The position numbers and the translations under genes are program-made. A stretch of 64,000 nt of DNA, taken from assembly GCF_002564045.1 (NCBI RefSeq), contig NZ_PDJK01000002.1:1116001-1180000 (forward strand), in the 5' to 3' direction. The notes under the pieces are model-generated. The model was not told where the DNA came from and did not search any database. It saw nothing but the letters and a program-made list of their open reading frames with translations. This DNA comes from Amycolatopsis sulphurea (GTDB taxonomy: Bacteria; Actinomycetota; Actinomycetes; Mycobacteriales; Pseudonocardiaceae). Position 1 is the stretch's first letter; every line of letters begins with the position of its first letter. Below, piece after piece: positions 56,020-64,000 of this stretch.

Positions 56020-57438
56020 ATGACCTGCTGCATCACCACCGCCATCCCGTACGTCAACGCCGAACCGCACCTCGGGCACGCGCTCGAACTGGTCCAGGCC
56101 GACGTGCTCGCCCGGCATCGGCGGCTCCGCGGGCACTCCGTCCACCTCCAGACCGGCACGGACGACAACGCGCTCAAGAACGTCACCGCGGCCAAGGCGG
56201 CCGGCTTGCCGGTGCGGGAGTTCGTGGACCGCGGCGCCGCCCGGTTCGCCGCCCTGGGAGAACCGCTCGGCCTCGCCGTCGACGACTTCATCCGCACCAG
56301 CACAGATCAGCGGCACCGCGATGGAGTCCGCCGGTTGTGGCAAGCCGGCGCCGTGCGAGGCGACTTCTACCTGCGTGATTACCAAGGCCGGTACTGCGCG
56401 GGCTGCGAACAGTTCTACGCCGACGACGAGCTGGTCGACGGAGGGTGTCCCGAACACCGCGTCCCGCCCGAGCCGGTGACCGAGCGGAACTGGTTCTTCC
56501 GCCTCTCCCGCTACCGAGACCGGATTCTGGACCTGCTGGAATCCGGCCGGATCCGGATCGAACCGGCTGCGCGGCGCCGGGAGGCGGTGGCCTTCGTGCG
56601 TGCCGGCCAGGCCGACCTCAGCGTGTCCCGCCCCGCCGCGCGCTCGGACGGCTGGGGCATCCCGGTCCCCGGCGATCCGAGCCAGGTGATCTACGTCTGG
56701 TGGGATGCGCTGGCCGGCTACCTCACCGCGAACCCCGCGCGCTGGACCGGCGCTGCCGAACGCATACACGTGATCGGCAAAGGGATCCTGCGGTTCCACG
56801 CGGTGTACTGGCCCGCGTTGCTACTGTCCGCGGGGGAACCATTGCCGGACACCATCTTCGTGCACGACTACCTCACTCTGAACGGGGCGAAGATCGCCAA
56901 GAGCGCCGGCAACGCGATCCGGCCCGTCGAGCTGATCGACCGTTACGGCGTGGACGCAGTGCGCTGGTGGCTGCTGCGCGAGGTGCCCGCGCTCGGTGAA
57001 ACCGATTTCACCGAGACGCGGCTGATCACCAGGGCCGATCAGGAGTTGGCCAACGGCCTGGGCAATCTGACCCACCGCGTGCTGGCCCTCACTCACCGGC
57101 GTCACGGAGGCCGCGTCGCCGACGCGCCACCGCTCGACAGCGCGGTGACGCTGGCCGCTCGAATCGATTCCGCGTTGGCCCGCTTCGACTTCCGAGCGGC
57201 GACCACCACTCTGGTCGACGTGATCGCCGACGCGAACCGGTTCGTCGAGCACACCAAGCCGTGGACGCTCGACGGCGAGGAACTGGGCCGGGCGCTCGGC
57301 ACCGCGATCCGGACCTGCCGGGTCCTGGCGACCGAACTCACCCCCTTCCTCCCGGACGGTTCCGCCCGGCTGCGCGAGCAGCTCGGCACCGGGCCGGCCG
57401 CGCCCGTTCCGGTGCGCGTATTCCCGCGGCTGGCTTAG
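56020..57438 (+). CDS. Methionyl-tRNA synthetase paralogue
   Basis: This 472-residue class I synthetase has the MetRS HIGH-type motif EPHLGHALE (residues about 15-23), a zinc knuckle YCAGCEQFY followed by GGCPEHR, YVWWDALAGYLT and a KMSKS variant KIAKSAGN. The anticodon-binding helical domain is present (ANRFVEHTKPWTL), but no C-terminal tRNA-binding extension is. Housekeeping MetRS in these bacteria is usually longer, so this is probably a second enzyme. Such duplicates can give resistance to MetRS inhibitors. ATG 56020 is preceded by GGAGAGGA, which is buried in a hairpin behind a leader ORF, indicating tight control. Confidence 0.88.
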   Translation: MTCCITTAIPYVNAEPHLGHALELVQADVLARHRRLRGHSVHLQTGTDDNALKNVTAAKAAGLPVREFVDRGAARFAALGEPLGLAVDDFIRTSTDQRHRDGVRRLWQAGAVRGDFYLRDYQGRYCAGCEQFYADDELVDGGCPEHRVPPEPVTERNWFFRLSRYRDRILDLLESGRIRIEPAARRREAVAFVRAGQADLSVSRPAARSDGWGIPVPGDPSQVIYVWWDALAGYLTANPARWTGAAERIHVIGKGILRFHAVYWPALLLSAGEPLPDTIFVHDYLTLNGAKIAKSAGNAIRPVELIDRYGVDAVRWWLLREVPALGETDFTETRLITRADQELANGLGNLTHRVLALTHRRHGGRVADAPPLDSAVTLAARIDSALARFDFRAATTTLVDVIADANRFVEHTKPWTLDGEELGRALGTAIRTCRVLATELTPFLPDGSARLREQLGTGPAAPVPVRVFPRLA

Positions 57439-57464
57439 ACTTCTCGTACCGAAGGAGACACGCC

Positions 57465-58586
57465 ATGCCGGACATACCACGCGAACAGGCCTTGGCCTAC
57501 CGGATCGCCGAACACGGGCTGCACCGGCCCACCGGCGAGGTGACCGATCTGCCGTTGCTCGATCTCGGCCTGCAGGACAGCATGCGCGACACCGCCCTGC
57601 TCTCCCTCGCCGCCCGGCTGTCCACTCCGGTCACTCCGGAGTCGCTTGTGGACGATGACCGGCTCACACTGGTGTGGTCGCACCGCGGTGCACCGCATTT
57701 CCACCGGCGGACCGAGCTTCCGGAGCTCGTTTCCGCATTGGTCCCGCTCAACGATCAGGACGCCCTGTCCCGGATGATGTGGCAGAAGAAGGAGCTGAGC
57801 GAGACCGGAGTGTCCGCTGTGGACGTTCTCTTCGAAACCGCACGGGCCATTCGCAAGGTCGTGACCCGCCCGATGACCAAAGGCGCCGTGAGCACCGCGA
57901 TCACGAAGCTGATACCGCCGTCGTTCTCCCGCTGGTGCCGCGGCTGCGGAGCCACCCACGTGCACGAGCAGCTGATGCGGCTGGCGACTGTCCACGGTGG
58001 AGTCCGGCTGGAAGCGGGTCAAACCCCCGCAACCCTTGCGCCACTCGAAGGCCGTGGGCGCATGTCCACCAGTCCGGCACCGGAGGCCGCGGCCCGGGTA
58101 CTGGAGCGCTACCTCCGGTTCAACGGCCCGGCGACGCCCGGGGACGCCGCCGGGTTCGCCGGTTCCGCGCGTTCGTGCGTCACCGAGATCTGGCCTGCGG
58201 ACCGGCTCACCGAGGTTCGCGTGGCCGGGCGGCGTACTTTCGTACCCACGGATCGGCTGGCAGCGCTGGAAAATCCGCCCACTCCACGCGGTGTCCGGCT
58301 GCTGCCGCCGCTCGACCCGTTCACCCAGGGCCGCGACAAGGCGGTACTCGTTCCGGACAAGGCGCGCGCCAAGGAGGTCTGGAAGATCATCGGCAGCCCC
58401 GGCGCGTTGCTGGTGGACGGCGAAATCCTCGGCGTCTGGCGCACGAAGGCCGGCGGCAAACGGCTGCGGTTCACCGTCACCGCCTTCGACCCGTTGCGGG
58501 GCAAAGACCGCGCTGACCTCGAAGCAGAAGCCGAACGGGCCGCGGTCGCCCGCGGATTCCGGGACTTCGCCCTCGACTGGGCTTAG
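57465..58586 (+). CDS. AlkZ-like winged-helix protein (HTH_42 family)
   Basis: This 373-residue member of the HTH_42/DUF1006 family, of tandem winged helices, includes the DNA glycosylase AlkZ, which unhooks azinomycin crosslinks. Visible features are LLDLGLQDSMRDTALLSL near residue 30, VWSHRGAPHFHRRTELPELV, a central RYLRFNGPATPGDAAGFAG helix-turn-helix and RLLPPLDPFTQGRDKAVLV, close to the family signature. The catalytic QxQ of AlkZ is not clearly present (LGLQDS). DNA-lesion processing is therefore a possibility, not a finding. SD GAAGGAG precedes ATG 57465. Same strand as the MetRS paralogue. Confidence 0.8.
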   Translation: MPDIPREQALAYRIAEHGLHRPTGEVTDLPLLDLGLQDSMRDTALLSLAARLSTPVTPESLVDDDRLTLVWSHRGAPHFHRRTELPELVSALVPLNDQDALSRMMWQKKELSETGVSAVDVLFETARAIRKVVTRPMTKGAVSTAITKLIPPSFSRWCRGCGATHVHEQLMRLATVHGGVRLEAGQTPATLAPLEGRGRMSTSPAPEAAARVLERYLRFNGPATPGDAAGFAGSARSCVTEIWPADRLTEVRVAGRRTFVPTDRLAALENPPTPRGVRLLPPLDPFTQGRDKAVLVPDKARAKEVWKIIGSPGALLVDGEILGVWRTKAGGKRLRFTVTAFDPLRGKDRADLEAEAERAAVARGFRDFALDWA

Positions 58587-58595
58587 CGTCGGCGT

Positions 58596-59540
58596 ATGAC
58601 GGTACTCGACTGGCTACTCGACTCCGATCCGGCGTTGCGCTGGCAGGTCGAACGGGACCTGGCCGGCGCCCCGCCGGAGGTCTGGCAGGCCACCCGGGCG
58701 CGGGTGGCGGCCGAAGGGTTCGGTGCGCGGCTGCTGTCGCTTCAGGACCCCGACGGCCAATGGGCGGGCGGCGCGTTCTTCCCGGCCGATTTCGCTTCCC
58801 GGGAAGAGAAAACCGGCCAGCCCTGGACCGCGACCACCTGGTCACTGTATTCCCTGCGCGAATGGGGCGTGGACGCGTCGGTGCTGCGCGGAACGGCCGA
58901 GTTGCTCGCCGAGAATTGCCGCTGGGAGTACCACGATCTGCCGTACTGGGGCGGCGAAGTCGACTGCTGTATCAACGCCTGGACGCTGGCGAACGGGCTC
59001 TGGCTCGGCGCGGACGTGCGCGGGATCGCCGACTGGTTCGTCGAGCACGCCCTGCCCGACGGCGGCTGGAACTGTGAATGGGTCGAAGGCTCGACCCGAT
59101 CGTCGTTCCATTCCACGATCAATTCGCTCAAAGGCCTGCTCGCCTATCACCAGGCGACCGGAGGTACCGAGGCAACCCGCGCCGCCCAGCGGACCGGCGA
59201 GGAGTACCTGCTCGAACGCAATCTCCTGCGTCGACTGTCCACTGGGGAGCGCGTCGGCGAGTGGGTCAACCATTTCGGCTACCCGTTCCGCTGGCTGTAC
59301 AGCGCGCTCAACGCAGTCTCGTACTTCCGCGAGGCGTCGCTGCTGGACGGCACCGCACCGGATCCGCGGATGGCGGAGGCAATCGAGCTGATCCGCGCCG
59401 CCCGGCGGCCGGACGGCCGTTGGCTGCAGGAAGGACCGTTGCGCGGCGAGGTGTGGTTCGAGATCGACGCGCCCGTGGGCGAACCGTCGAAATGGCTCAC
59501 CCTGCACGCGGCGCGGGTCCTCGACTGGTGGGAATCCTGA
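58596..59540 (+). CDS. Terpene-cyclase/prenyltransferase-fold (alpha6-barrel) protein
   Basis: This 314-residue protein has QW-type repeats: LLSLQDPDGQWAGGAFF (about residue 47), HALPDGGWNCEW (about 150) and RRPDGRWLQEGP (about 270). These mark squalene-cyclase-like toroids. A DCCINAW stretch resembles the zinc or catalytic region of the fold, but no DXDD or DCTAE motif is seen, so cyclase activity is doubtful. It has no signal peptide. ATG 58596 lies 10 nt after the AlkZ-like gene stop and may be translated from the same mRNA. Confidence 0.75.
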   Translation: MTVLDWLLDSDPALRWQVERDLAGAPPEVWQATRARVAAEGFGARLLSLQDPDGQWAGGAFFPADFASREEKTGQPWTATTWSLYSLREWGVDASVLRGTAELLAENCRWEYHDLPYWGGEVDCCINAWTLANGLWLGADVRGIADWFVEHALPDGGWNCEWVEGSTRSSFHSTINSLKGLLAYHQATGGTEATRAAQRTGEEYLLERNLLRRLSTGERVGEWVNHFGYPFRWLYSALNAVSYFREASLLDGTAPDPRMAEAIELIRAARRPDGRWLQEGPLRGEVWFEIDAPVGEPSKWLTLHAARVLDWWES

Positions 59541-59573
59541 CCTCGGGGCCGACCGGCTCAGTGCACCGCGCCG

Positions 59574-60203
59574 CTACCCCGGATGCCCGCCACGAGCCAG
59601 CCGGAACCCCACGTCGTCCACCCGGTAGTCCGGATGGCTGCGACGTCGGACCGACACCCGGCAGCTCCAGTGCTCGTCCGCCCAGCCGCCGCCCTTCAGC
59701 ACGCGGTACTCGCCATACACCGCCGGGTCGTAGCGATCCCAGCACCAGTCCCAGGTGTTGCCGAGCAGGTCGTGCAGGCCCCACGCATTCGCGAGTTTCC
59801 CGGCCACCGGGTGCGGCCGGTCCCCGGAATTGCCGCGGTACCAAGCGATCTCGGGCAGGTTGCCGTATCGCGGGCCGGTGGTGCCCGCCCGGCAGGCGTG
59901 TTCCCATTCCGCCTCGGTGGGCAGCCGGTAGCCGGGAGCGGACCGGTCCCAGTGCACGGTCTCTCCCTTGATCCGGTACGCGGGAGCCAGTCCGTCGCGT
60001 TCGGACTGTGCATTGCAGAATCGCACGGCGTCCCACCAGGACACCTCCACCGCAGGCAATCGACCCTCCACACCGGACACTCCGGCGTACTGCGCACGAG
60101 TGACCGGTATCGGCGCCAGCTCGAACGCCGCCACCTCCACAGTCCACTTGCGTTGCGTCCGCCGGTCGGACAACGTCACCGTGCCGGGCGGAATGGCAGC
60201 CAT
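59574..60203 (-). CDS. SUMF1/formylglycine-generating-enzyme-fold protein
   Basis: This 209-residue protein is a compact FGE-sulfatase-fold (C-type-lectin-like) domain: PIPVTRAQYAGVSG, AVEVSWWDAVRFCN, YRLPTEAEWEHACRAG, NAWGLHDLLGNTWDWCWDRY and VDDVGFRLA. The two copper-binding cysteines of true FGE are not both present: only one Cys occurs in the segment WSCRVSVRRRSHPD. There is no sulfatase gene nearby. It may be a lectin-like or accessory fold. ATG 60203 is chosen because AAGG lies 7-9 nt upstream; GTG 60209 abuts that SD. It converges with the cyclase-fold gene. Confidence 0.82.
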   Translation of the reverse strand: MAAIPPGTVTLSDRRTQRKWTVEVAAFELAPIPVTRAQYAGVSGVEGRLPAVEVSWWDAVRFCNAQSERDGLAPAYRIKGETVHWDRSAPGYRLPTEAEWEHACRAGTTGPRYGNLPEIAWYRGNSGDRPHPVAGKLANAWGLHDLLGNTWDWCWDRYDPAVYGEYRVLKGGGWADEHWSCRVSVRRRSHPDYRVDDVGFRLARGGHPG

Positions 60204-60222
60204 CTGCACACCTTACCGGATG

Positions 60223-61329
60223 TCAGAGGTCCGGCACCGCCAGCCGGTACCCCCGTTTCACCACGGTCTGCACCACCCCCGCGCCACCCAGCGACGTCCG
60301 CAGGCGGCCGATCGCGGTTTCCACCGCATGGGCCTCGCCACCCGACGGCAGTGCTGCGGAAAGCTCCCCCCGGGACATCACCTGCCCGGGATTGCGCGCC
60401 AGCGCACGCAGCAACGCCATCGGCGCGGGAGCGATCTCCCGCCACTCGCCGTCCATCAACGCCCCGTTTCCGCGCAGTTCGAGAACGTGCTCTGCCGCAT
60501 ACAGCCGGGGCGATCCGTTCGCCAGTGTTTCCGCGACGGTCCTGGCCAGGGCGCCGATCCGCGACCGCTGCGGCTGCACGGTCGGCACGCCGAGCGCGGC
60601 CAGCGGCCCGGCGGTGATCGGGCCGACGCAGGCGACGACCACCCGCGTCCTCAGCGCATCGACGAGCGCCGGGAACCGTCCGGTGCGACGCGCCATCGCC
60701 AACGTCGAGGCCACTGCCGGAGCGCTCGTGAACGGCAACGCGTCCACTCCGCCTTCGAGCACCGCATCCAGCAGCCGGTCCAATGGCGCAGGATCCGCCG
60801 GGCCGACCCAGCGATAGACCGGAATCTCGATCACCTCCGCACCGGCGGAACGCAGTGCATCCACAAAGTACGGAAGCGGCTCGCCGTGCAGCTGCACCGC
60901 GACGCGACATCCCTCCACACCGGACTCAAGAAGGTGCGCCAGCAATTCGACGTTGCTTTCCGACGCCGGGGAATAGACTTCCGCGAGCCCGGCGGCGCGT
61001 AGGGCCCCGGTCGCTTTCGGACCGCGAGCCAGCAGCGCAGCGGCCGACAGCCGGCGCAGCAGGGCGTCCCCGAGTCCCCATCCCTCGGCCGCTTCCACCC
61101 ATCCTCGGAAACCGATCCCGGTCGTGGCCACCACAACGTCCACAGGGGAGTCGAGCAAACGTGCGGTGGCCGCGCGCAGTTCGGTGTCGTCGGCCAGTGG
61201 GACGATGCGGATCGCCGGGCCGTAGCGCACTTCCGCCCCCCTCCGCACCAAAAGCGCGCCCAGCTCGTCGGCCCGGCGCGCTGCGGTGATCCCGGCGACG
61301 AAACCGGCCAGCGGAAGAACCTCCGTCAC
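60223..61329 (-). CDS. nnaR: HemD-OmpR fusion regulator of nitrite/nitrate assimilation (NnaR type)
   Basis: This 368-residue protein fuses a uroporphyrinogen-III synthase-like domain (1-255; GFVAGITAARRADELGALLV, TTGIGFRGWVEAAEGWG, LPFTSAPAVASTLA) to a PhoB/OmpR-type winged helix (about 270-366; APMALLRALARNPGQVMSR and VVQTVVKRGYRLAV). Proteins of this architecture (NnaR) act with GlnR at nitrite reductase promoters in Mycobacterium and Streptomyces. The position as the last gene of nirB-nirD agrees. The GTG at 61329 overlaps the nirD stop (GTGA). The first domain probably senses a sirohaem or precursor signal. Confidence 0.88.
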   Translation of the reverse strand: MTEVLPLAGFVAGITAARRADELGALLVRRGAEVRYGPAIRIVPLADDTELRAATARLLDSPVDVVVATTGIGFRGWVEAAEGWGLGDALLRRLSAAALLARGPKATGALRAAGLAEVYSPASESNVELLAHLLESGVEGCRVAVQLHGEPLPYFVDALRSAGAEVIEIPVYRWVGPADPAPLDRLLDAVLEGGVDALPFTSAPAVASTLAMARRTGRFPALVDALRTRVVVACVGPITAGPLAALGVPTVQPQRSRIGALARTVAETLANGSPRLYAAEHVLELRGNGALMDGEWREIAPAPMALLRALARNPGQVMSRGELSAALPSGGEAHAVETAIGRLRTSLGGAGVVQTVVKRGYRLAVPDL

Positions 61330-61667
61330 GGAGAGCCCACCTCGACCATCCCCGACCGCAGGCGCACCGGGTACACCGGAACCGATTGCCGGTCCGCGTC
61401 CAGGCACCGTCCGGTACGGAGGGAGAACCGGTCCTTGTAGACCGGTGACGCCACCACGGGCTCTCCCCCGGCGTCCCCGACAATGCCGCGGGACAGCACC
61501 GCCGCGCCACTGCACGGATCCCAATTGGACACTGCGTACCACTGGTCGCCGGGCAGATGGAACACCGCGATCTGCGCCCCGCCCACCAGTGCGGCCACAC
61601 CGGCGAACTCCGCTACCCGCGTGACGGGGCAAACCACCGTCCACGTCCGCTCCAGGGAAACCGTCAT
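61326..61667 (-). CDS. nirD: Assimilatory nitrite reductase small subunit
   Basis: This 113-residue Rieske-fold subunit of NADH-dependent nitrite reductase reads TVVCPVTRVAEFAGVAALVG, IAVFHLPGDQWYAVSNWDPC and VVASPVYKDRFSLRTG. The Rieske [2Fe-2S] ligands are absent, as is normal for NirD. It supports NirB in reducing nitrite to ammonium. Its ATG overlaps the nirB stop and its stop overlaps the regulator start, so all three are translationally coupled. Confidence 0.93.
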   Translation of the reverse strand: MTVSLERTWTVVCPVTRVAEFAGVAALVGGAQIAVFHLPGDQWYAVSNWDPCSGAAVLSRGIVGDAGGEPVVASPVYKDRFSLRTGRCLDADRQSVPVYPVRLRSGMVEVGSP

Positions 61668-64000
61668 CGCTTCACCTCCGGGACTCCCAGCAGCACCGGA
61701 ACCTTCTGGTCCCGCTCCGCACGGAACGAGATCGACGGGTCCGGCGTGCCCGGCGCATTGACGAACGAACTGAACCGCGCCAGCTTTTCCGGATCCTCCA
61801 GCACTCCTCGCCATTCGTCGGCGTAGTTCTCGACGTGTTTGGCCATCGCCGCGTCCAGGTCCTCGCAGATACCGAGGCTGTCGTCCACGATGACCGCACG
61901 CAGGTGGCCGAGCCCGCCGTCCAGCTCTTCGATCCACGGCGCGGTGCGTTGGAGCCGGTCGGCGGTGCGTACGTAGAACATGAGAAACCTGTCGATGGTC
62001 CGCACCAGGGTCTTGGTGTCCACATCGGACAGGAGGAGCTCCGCGTGCCGGGGGTTGGCACCGCCGTTTCCGCCCACGTAGAGATTCCAGCCGTGCTCGG
62101 TGGCGATCACACCGAAGTCCTTACCGCGCGCCTCGGCGCATTCCCTCGCACACCCGGAGACTCCGGCTTTGATCTTGTGCGGTGACCGTAACCCGCGATA
62201 GCGCAGCTCCAGTTCGATCGCGAGCGTGACACTGTCCTGCACGCCATAGCGGCACCACGTGGAGCCGACGCAGGATTTGACCGTGCGCAGAGACTTCCCG
62301 TAGGCATGACCGGACTCGAACCCGGCGTCGACCAGCCTGCGCCAGATCTCCGGCAGCTGGTCCACAGTGGCCCCGAGCAGATCGATCCGCTGGCCGCCGG
62401 TGATCTTCGTGTACAGACCGAATTCCTGCGCGACCTCGGCGATCACCATCAGTTTCTCCGGGGTGATCTCCCCACCGGGAATCCGCGGCACCACCGAGTA
62501 ACTGCCGTTGCGCTGGAGGTTGGCGAGGAAACGGTCGTTGGTGTCCTGCAGCGTGGCCTGCTCACCGGCGAGGATGTGCCCGTTGCCCAGCGTCGCCAGG
62601 ATGGACGCGACTGCCGGTTTGCACACTGCGCAACCGGTTCCGGTGCCGTACCGGCTGATCACCTCGCTGAACGTGGTCATCCGGGTGGCCCGCACGATCT
62701 CGAACAGCTCGGCCCGGGACTGTCCGAAGTGCTCACACACCGCCTTGGACTGTTCGACCCCGCAGGCATTGAGCAGCTTGGTCAGCGTCGGCACGCAGGA
62801 GCCACACGAGGTACCAGCACGCGTGCACGCTTTGAGCTTGCCGACCGAATCGCAACCGTTTTCGGTGATGGCGTGCGTCAGCGCGCCCTTGGACACCCCG
62901 TTGCAGGAACAGATCTGCGCCTCGGCGGGCAGCGCGTCGACCCCGACAGCCGCGCCGCCACCGGCCGGGGCGAGCAACGCGCCCGGGTCGGCAGGCAGTG
63001 TGCGGCCGACCATGGCACGCAGCGTGTTGTACTCCGCCGCGTCGCCGACGAGAACTCCGCCGAGCAGGGTCTTCCCGTCGTCAGTGACCACAAGCTTCTT
63101 GTAGGTTCCGGCCACGGCGTCGTTCACCGCGACCTCCAGCGCACCCTCGGTGGCCGCGTGCGCGTCACCGAAGCTGGCGACGTCGACCCCCATCAACTTG
63201 AGCTTCGTCGCGGTGTCCGGTTCGGGGAAGGTCGCCGCGCCACCGGTCAGCTGCGCCGCGACCACTTCGGCCATCGCGTAACCCGGTGCCACGATCCCGT
63301 AGACCCGGCCTTCGACAGCGGCACACTCGCCGATCGCATACACCGACGGATCGCTCGTCCGACAGGTCGCGTCGACCAGCACCCCGCCTCGTTCGCCGAG
63401 TTCCAGCCCGGACGAACGTGCCAGCTCGTCGCGCGGACGGACACCCGCGGAGAAGACCACCAGGTCCACATCCAGCTCGGTACCGTTGCCGAGCCGAGCC
63501 AGCAACCGGTCCCCGTCCGGCACGATCGCCTCGGTGGCTGTTCCAGTGTGGACAGTCACGTCGAGACTCGTGATGAGCCGCCGCAGCAGCCCGCCGCCGC
63601 CCTCGTCGACCTGCAACGGCATCAGGCGCGGCGCCATCTCCACGACGTGTGGCGAAAGTCCCATATCCCGTAACGCTTTCGCAGCCTCCAGGCCGAGGAG
63701 ACCACCGCCGACCACCAACGCCGCCCGACGCCCCCGCCCCGGCCGGTGAGCGGCGGCACGGATCGCGTCGAGGTCTTCGATCGTCCGGTACACGAACACG
63801 TCCGCCAGATCGTGCCCGGGTACCGGGGGTACAAACGGACGCGACCCGGTAGCAAGCACGAGCGTGTCATACGGCTGGACGTGCCCAGAGCCGGTCGTGA
63901 CGGTCTTCGCTTCCCGGTCCACCGACACCACCGCGTCGCCGAACCGCAGCTCCACTGCGTCGTCATCGGGATAGTCCGAGCCGGACAGCGCGAGCGCAGC
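61664..64000 (-). CDS. nirB: Assimilatory nitrite reductase large subunit (5' end outside window)
   Basis: At least 778 residues of NirB are present; the N terminus lies beyond the right edge, and the frame stays open to base 64000. Order seen: FAD/NAD(P)-binding oxidoreductase (VVGGGLLGLEAAKALRDMG, VYAIGECAAVEG), two BFD-like [2Fe-2S] domains (ICSCNGVSKG with GTSCGSCVP; GTGCAVCKPAV), then the sirohaem half with IPGGEITPEKLMVIAEVAQE, CVGSTWCRYG and GVSGCARECAEARGKDFGVI giving the four cysteines of the [4Fe-4S]-sirohaem centre. It makes ammonium from nitrite using NAD(P)H. Confidence 0.96.
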   Translation of the reverse strand, partial: AALALSGSDYPDDDAVELRFGDAVVSVDREAKTVTTGSGHVQPYDTLVLATGSRPFVPPVPGHDLADVFVYRTIEDLDAIRAAAHRPGRGRRAALVVGGGLLGLEAAKALRDMGLSPHVVEMAPRLMPLQVDEGGGGLLRRLITSLDVTVHTGTATEAIVPDGDRLLARLGNGTELDVDLVVFSAGVRPRDELARSSGLELGERGGVLVDATCRTSDPSVYAIGECAAVEGRVYGIVAPGYAMAEVVAAQLTGGAATFPEPDTATKLKLMGVDVASFGDAHAATEGALEVAVNDAVAGTYKKLVVTDDGKTLLGGVLVGDAAEYNTLRAMVGRTLPADPGALLAPAGGGAAVGVDALPAEAQICSCNGVSKGALTHAITENGCDSVGKLKACTRAGTSCGSCVPTLTKLLNACGVEQSKAVCEHFGQSRAELFEIVRATRMTTFSEVISRYGTGTGCAVCKPAVASILATLGNGHILAGEQATLQDTNDRFLANLQRNGSYSVVPRIPGGEITPEKLMVIAEVAQEFGLYTKITGGQRIDLLGATVDQLPEIWRRLVDAGFESGHAYGKSLRTVKSCVGSTWCRYGVQDSVTLAIELELRYRGLRSPHKIKAGVSGCARECAEARGKDFGVIATEHGWNLYVGGNGGANPRHAELLLSDVDTKTLVRTIDRFLMFYVRTADRLQRTAPWIEELDGGLGHLRAVIVDDSLGICEDLDAAMAKHVENYADEWRGVLEDPEKLARFSSFVNAPGTPDPSISFRAERDQKVPVLLGVPEVKR

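Overview
The window is from the chromosome of a high-GC actinomycete. GTG starts are common, genes overlap by four bases (GTGA/ATGA), several transcripts look leaderless, and whole blocks keep the gene order of Mycobacterium tuberculosis (Rv2228c-Rv2236c, Rv3690-Rv3695, Rv3199c-Rv3204). The RNase P RNA is of the actinobacterial type, and IdeR/DmdR and Zur boxes are present. The content fits Pseudonocardiaceae, most likely Amycolatopsis or a close relative. That assignment is inference. No tRNA, rRNA, insertion sequence, prophage or CRISPR array was recognised.

Region 1 (1-5.9 kb): an aminobutyraldehyde-type aldehyde dehydrogenase diverges from a FadR-type regulator and a soluble Cache-domain protein. 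A scar follows that joins the tails of a PucR regulator and a second aldehyde dehydrogenase. Next come a signal-less metal-receptor-fold protein coupled to an RNB ribonuclease, and a CooC-like ATPase with a Zur-type box in front of it. Region 2 (6-16.9 kb): one minus-strand operon encodes a type IV secretion-like apparatus: a small two-TM protein, a PrgI-like protein, a VirB4-like ATPase, a VirB6-like membrane protein, a VirB8/TcpC-like protein, a lysozyme/NlpC-P60 hydrolase and a 988-residue low-complexity protein. No relaxase or coupling protein is seen. Region 3 (17.2-25.7 kb): an SCO6745/SalK-type protein, rnpB, a membrane glycosyltransferase, then the RNase H-phosphatase / Zn-ribbon / Nif3 operon, and PtpA-, SURF1- and CobD-like genes.

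Region 4 (25.7-28.5 kb): a gluconate locus (GntR, gluconokinase) whose permease gene is broken, then an ArsR-SRPBCC pair with a self-contained promoter-operator. Region 5 (28.5-44.2 kb): NudC, a catalytic/non-catalytic M16 peptidase pair, tandem DUF2207 proteins, then the conserved RDD / SpoIIM / DUF58 / MoxR / DUF4350 / DUF4129 membrane cluster and a zinc metallopeptidase. Region 6 (44.3-52.7 kb): a K+ channel, AdnB and AdnA of the double-strand-break resection motor, and an alkyltransferase-like protein. Region 7 (52.7-64 kb): an iron-regulated siderophore-interacting reductase, a HemD-like protein, a WYL regulator with its DUF3224 partner, a stand-alone methionyl-tRNA synthetase paralogue behind an elaborate leader, AlkZ-like, terpene-cyclase-fold and SUMF1-like proteins, then the nitrite reductase operon nirB-nirD with its HemD-OmpR fusion regulator (NnaR type).

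Three things stand out beyond the gene list. First, a 51-nt doubly palindromic repeat occurs six times, always at gene boundaries, four times between convergent genes, and with one exactly compensated base-pair change. Second, the leader of the MetRS paralogue holds a 20-codon upstream ORF, a terminator-like hairpin and a hairpin that sequesters the Shine-Dalgarno sequence. Third, there is a relaxase-less T4SS-like operon.
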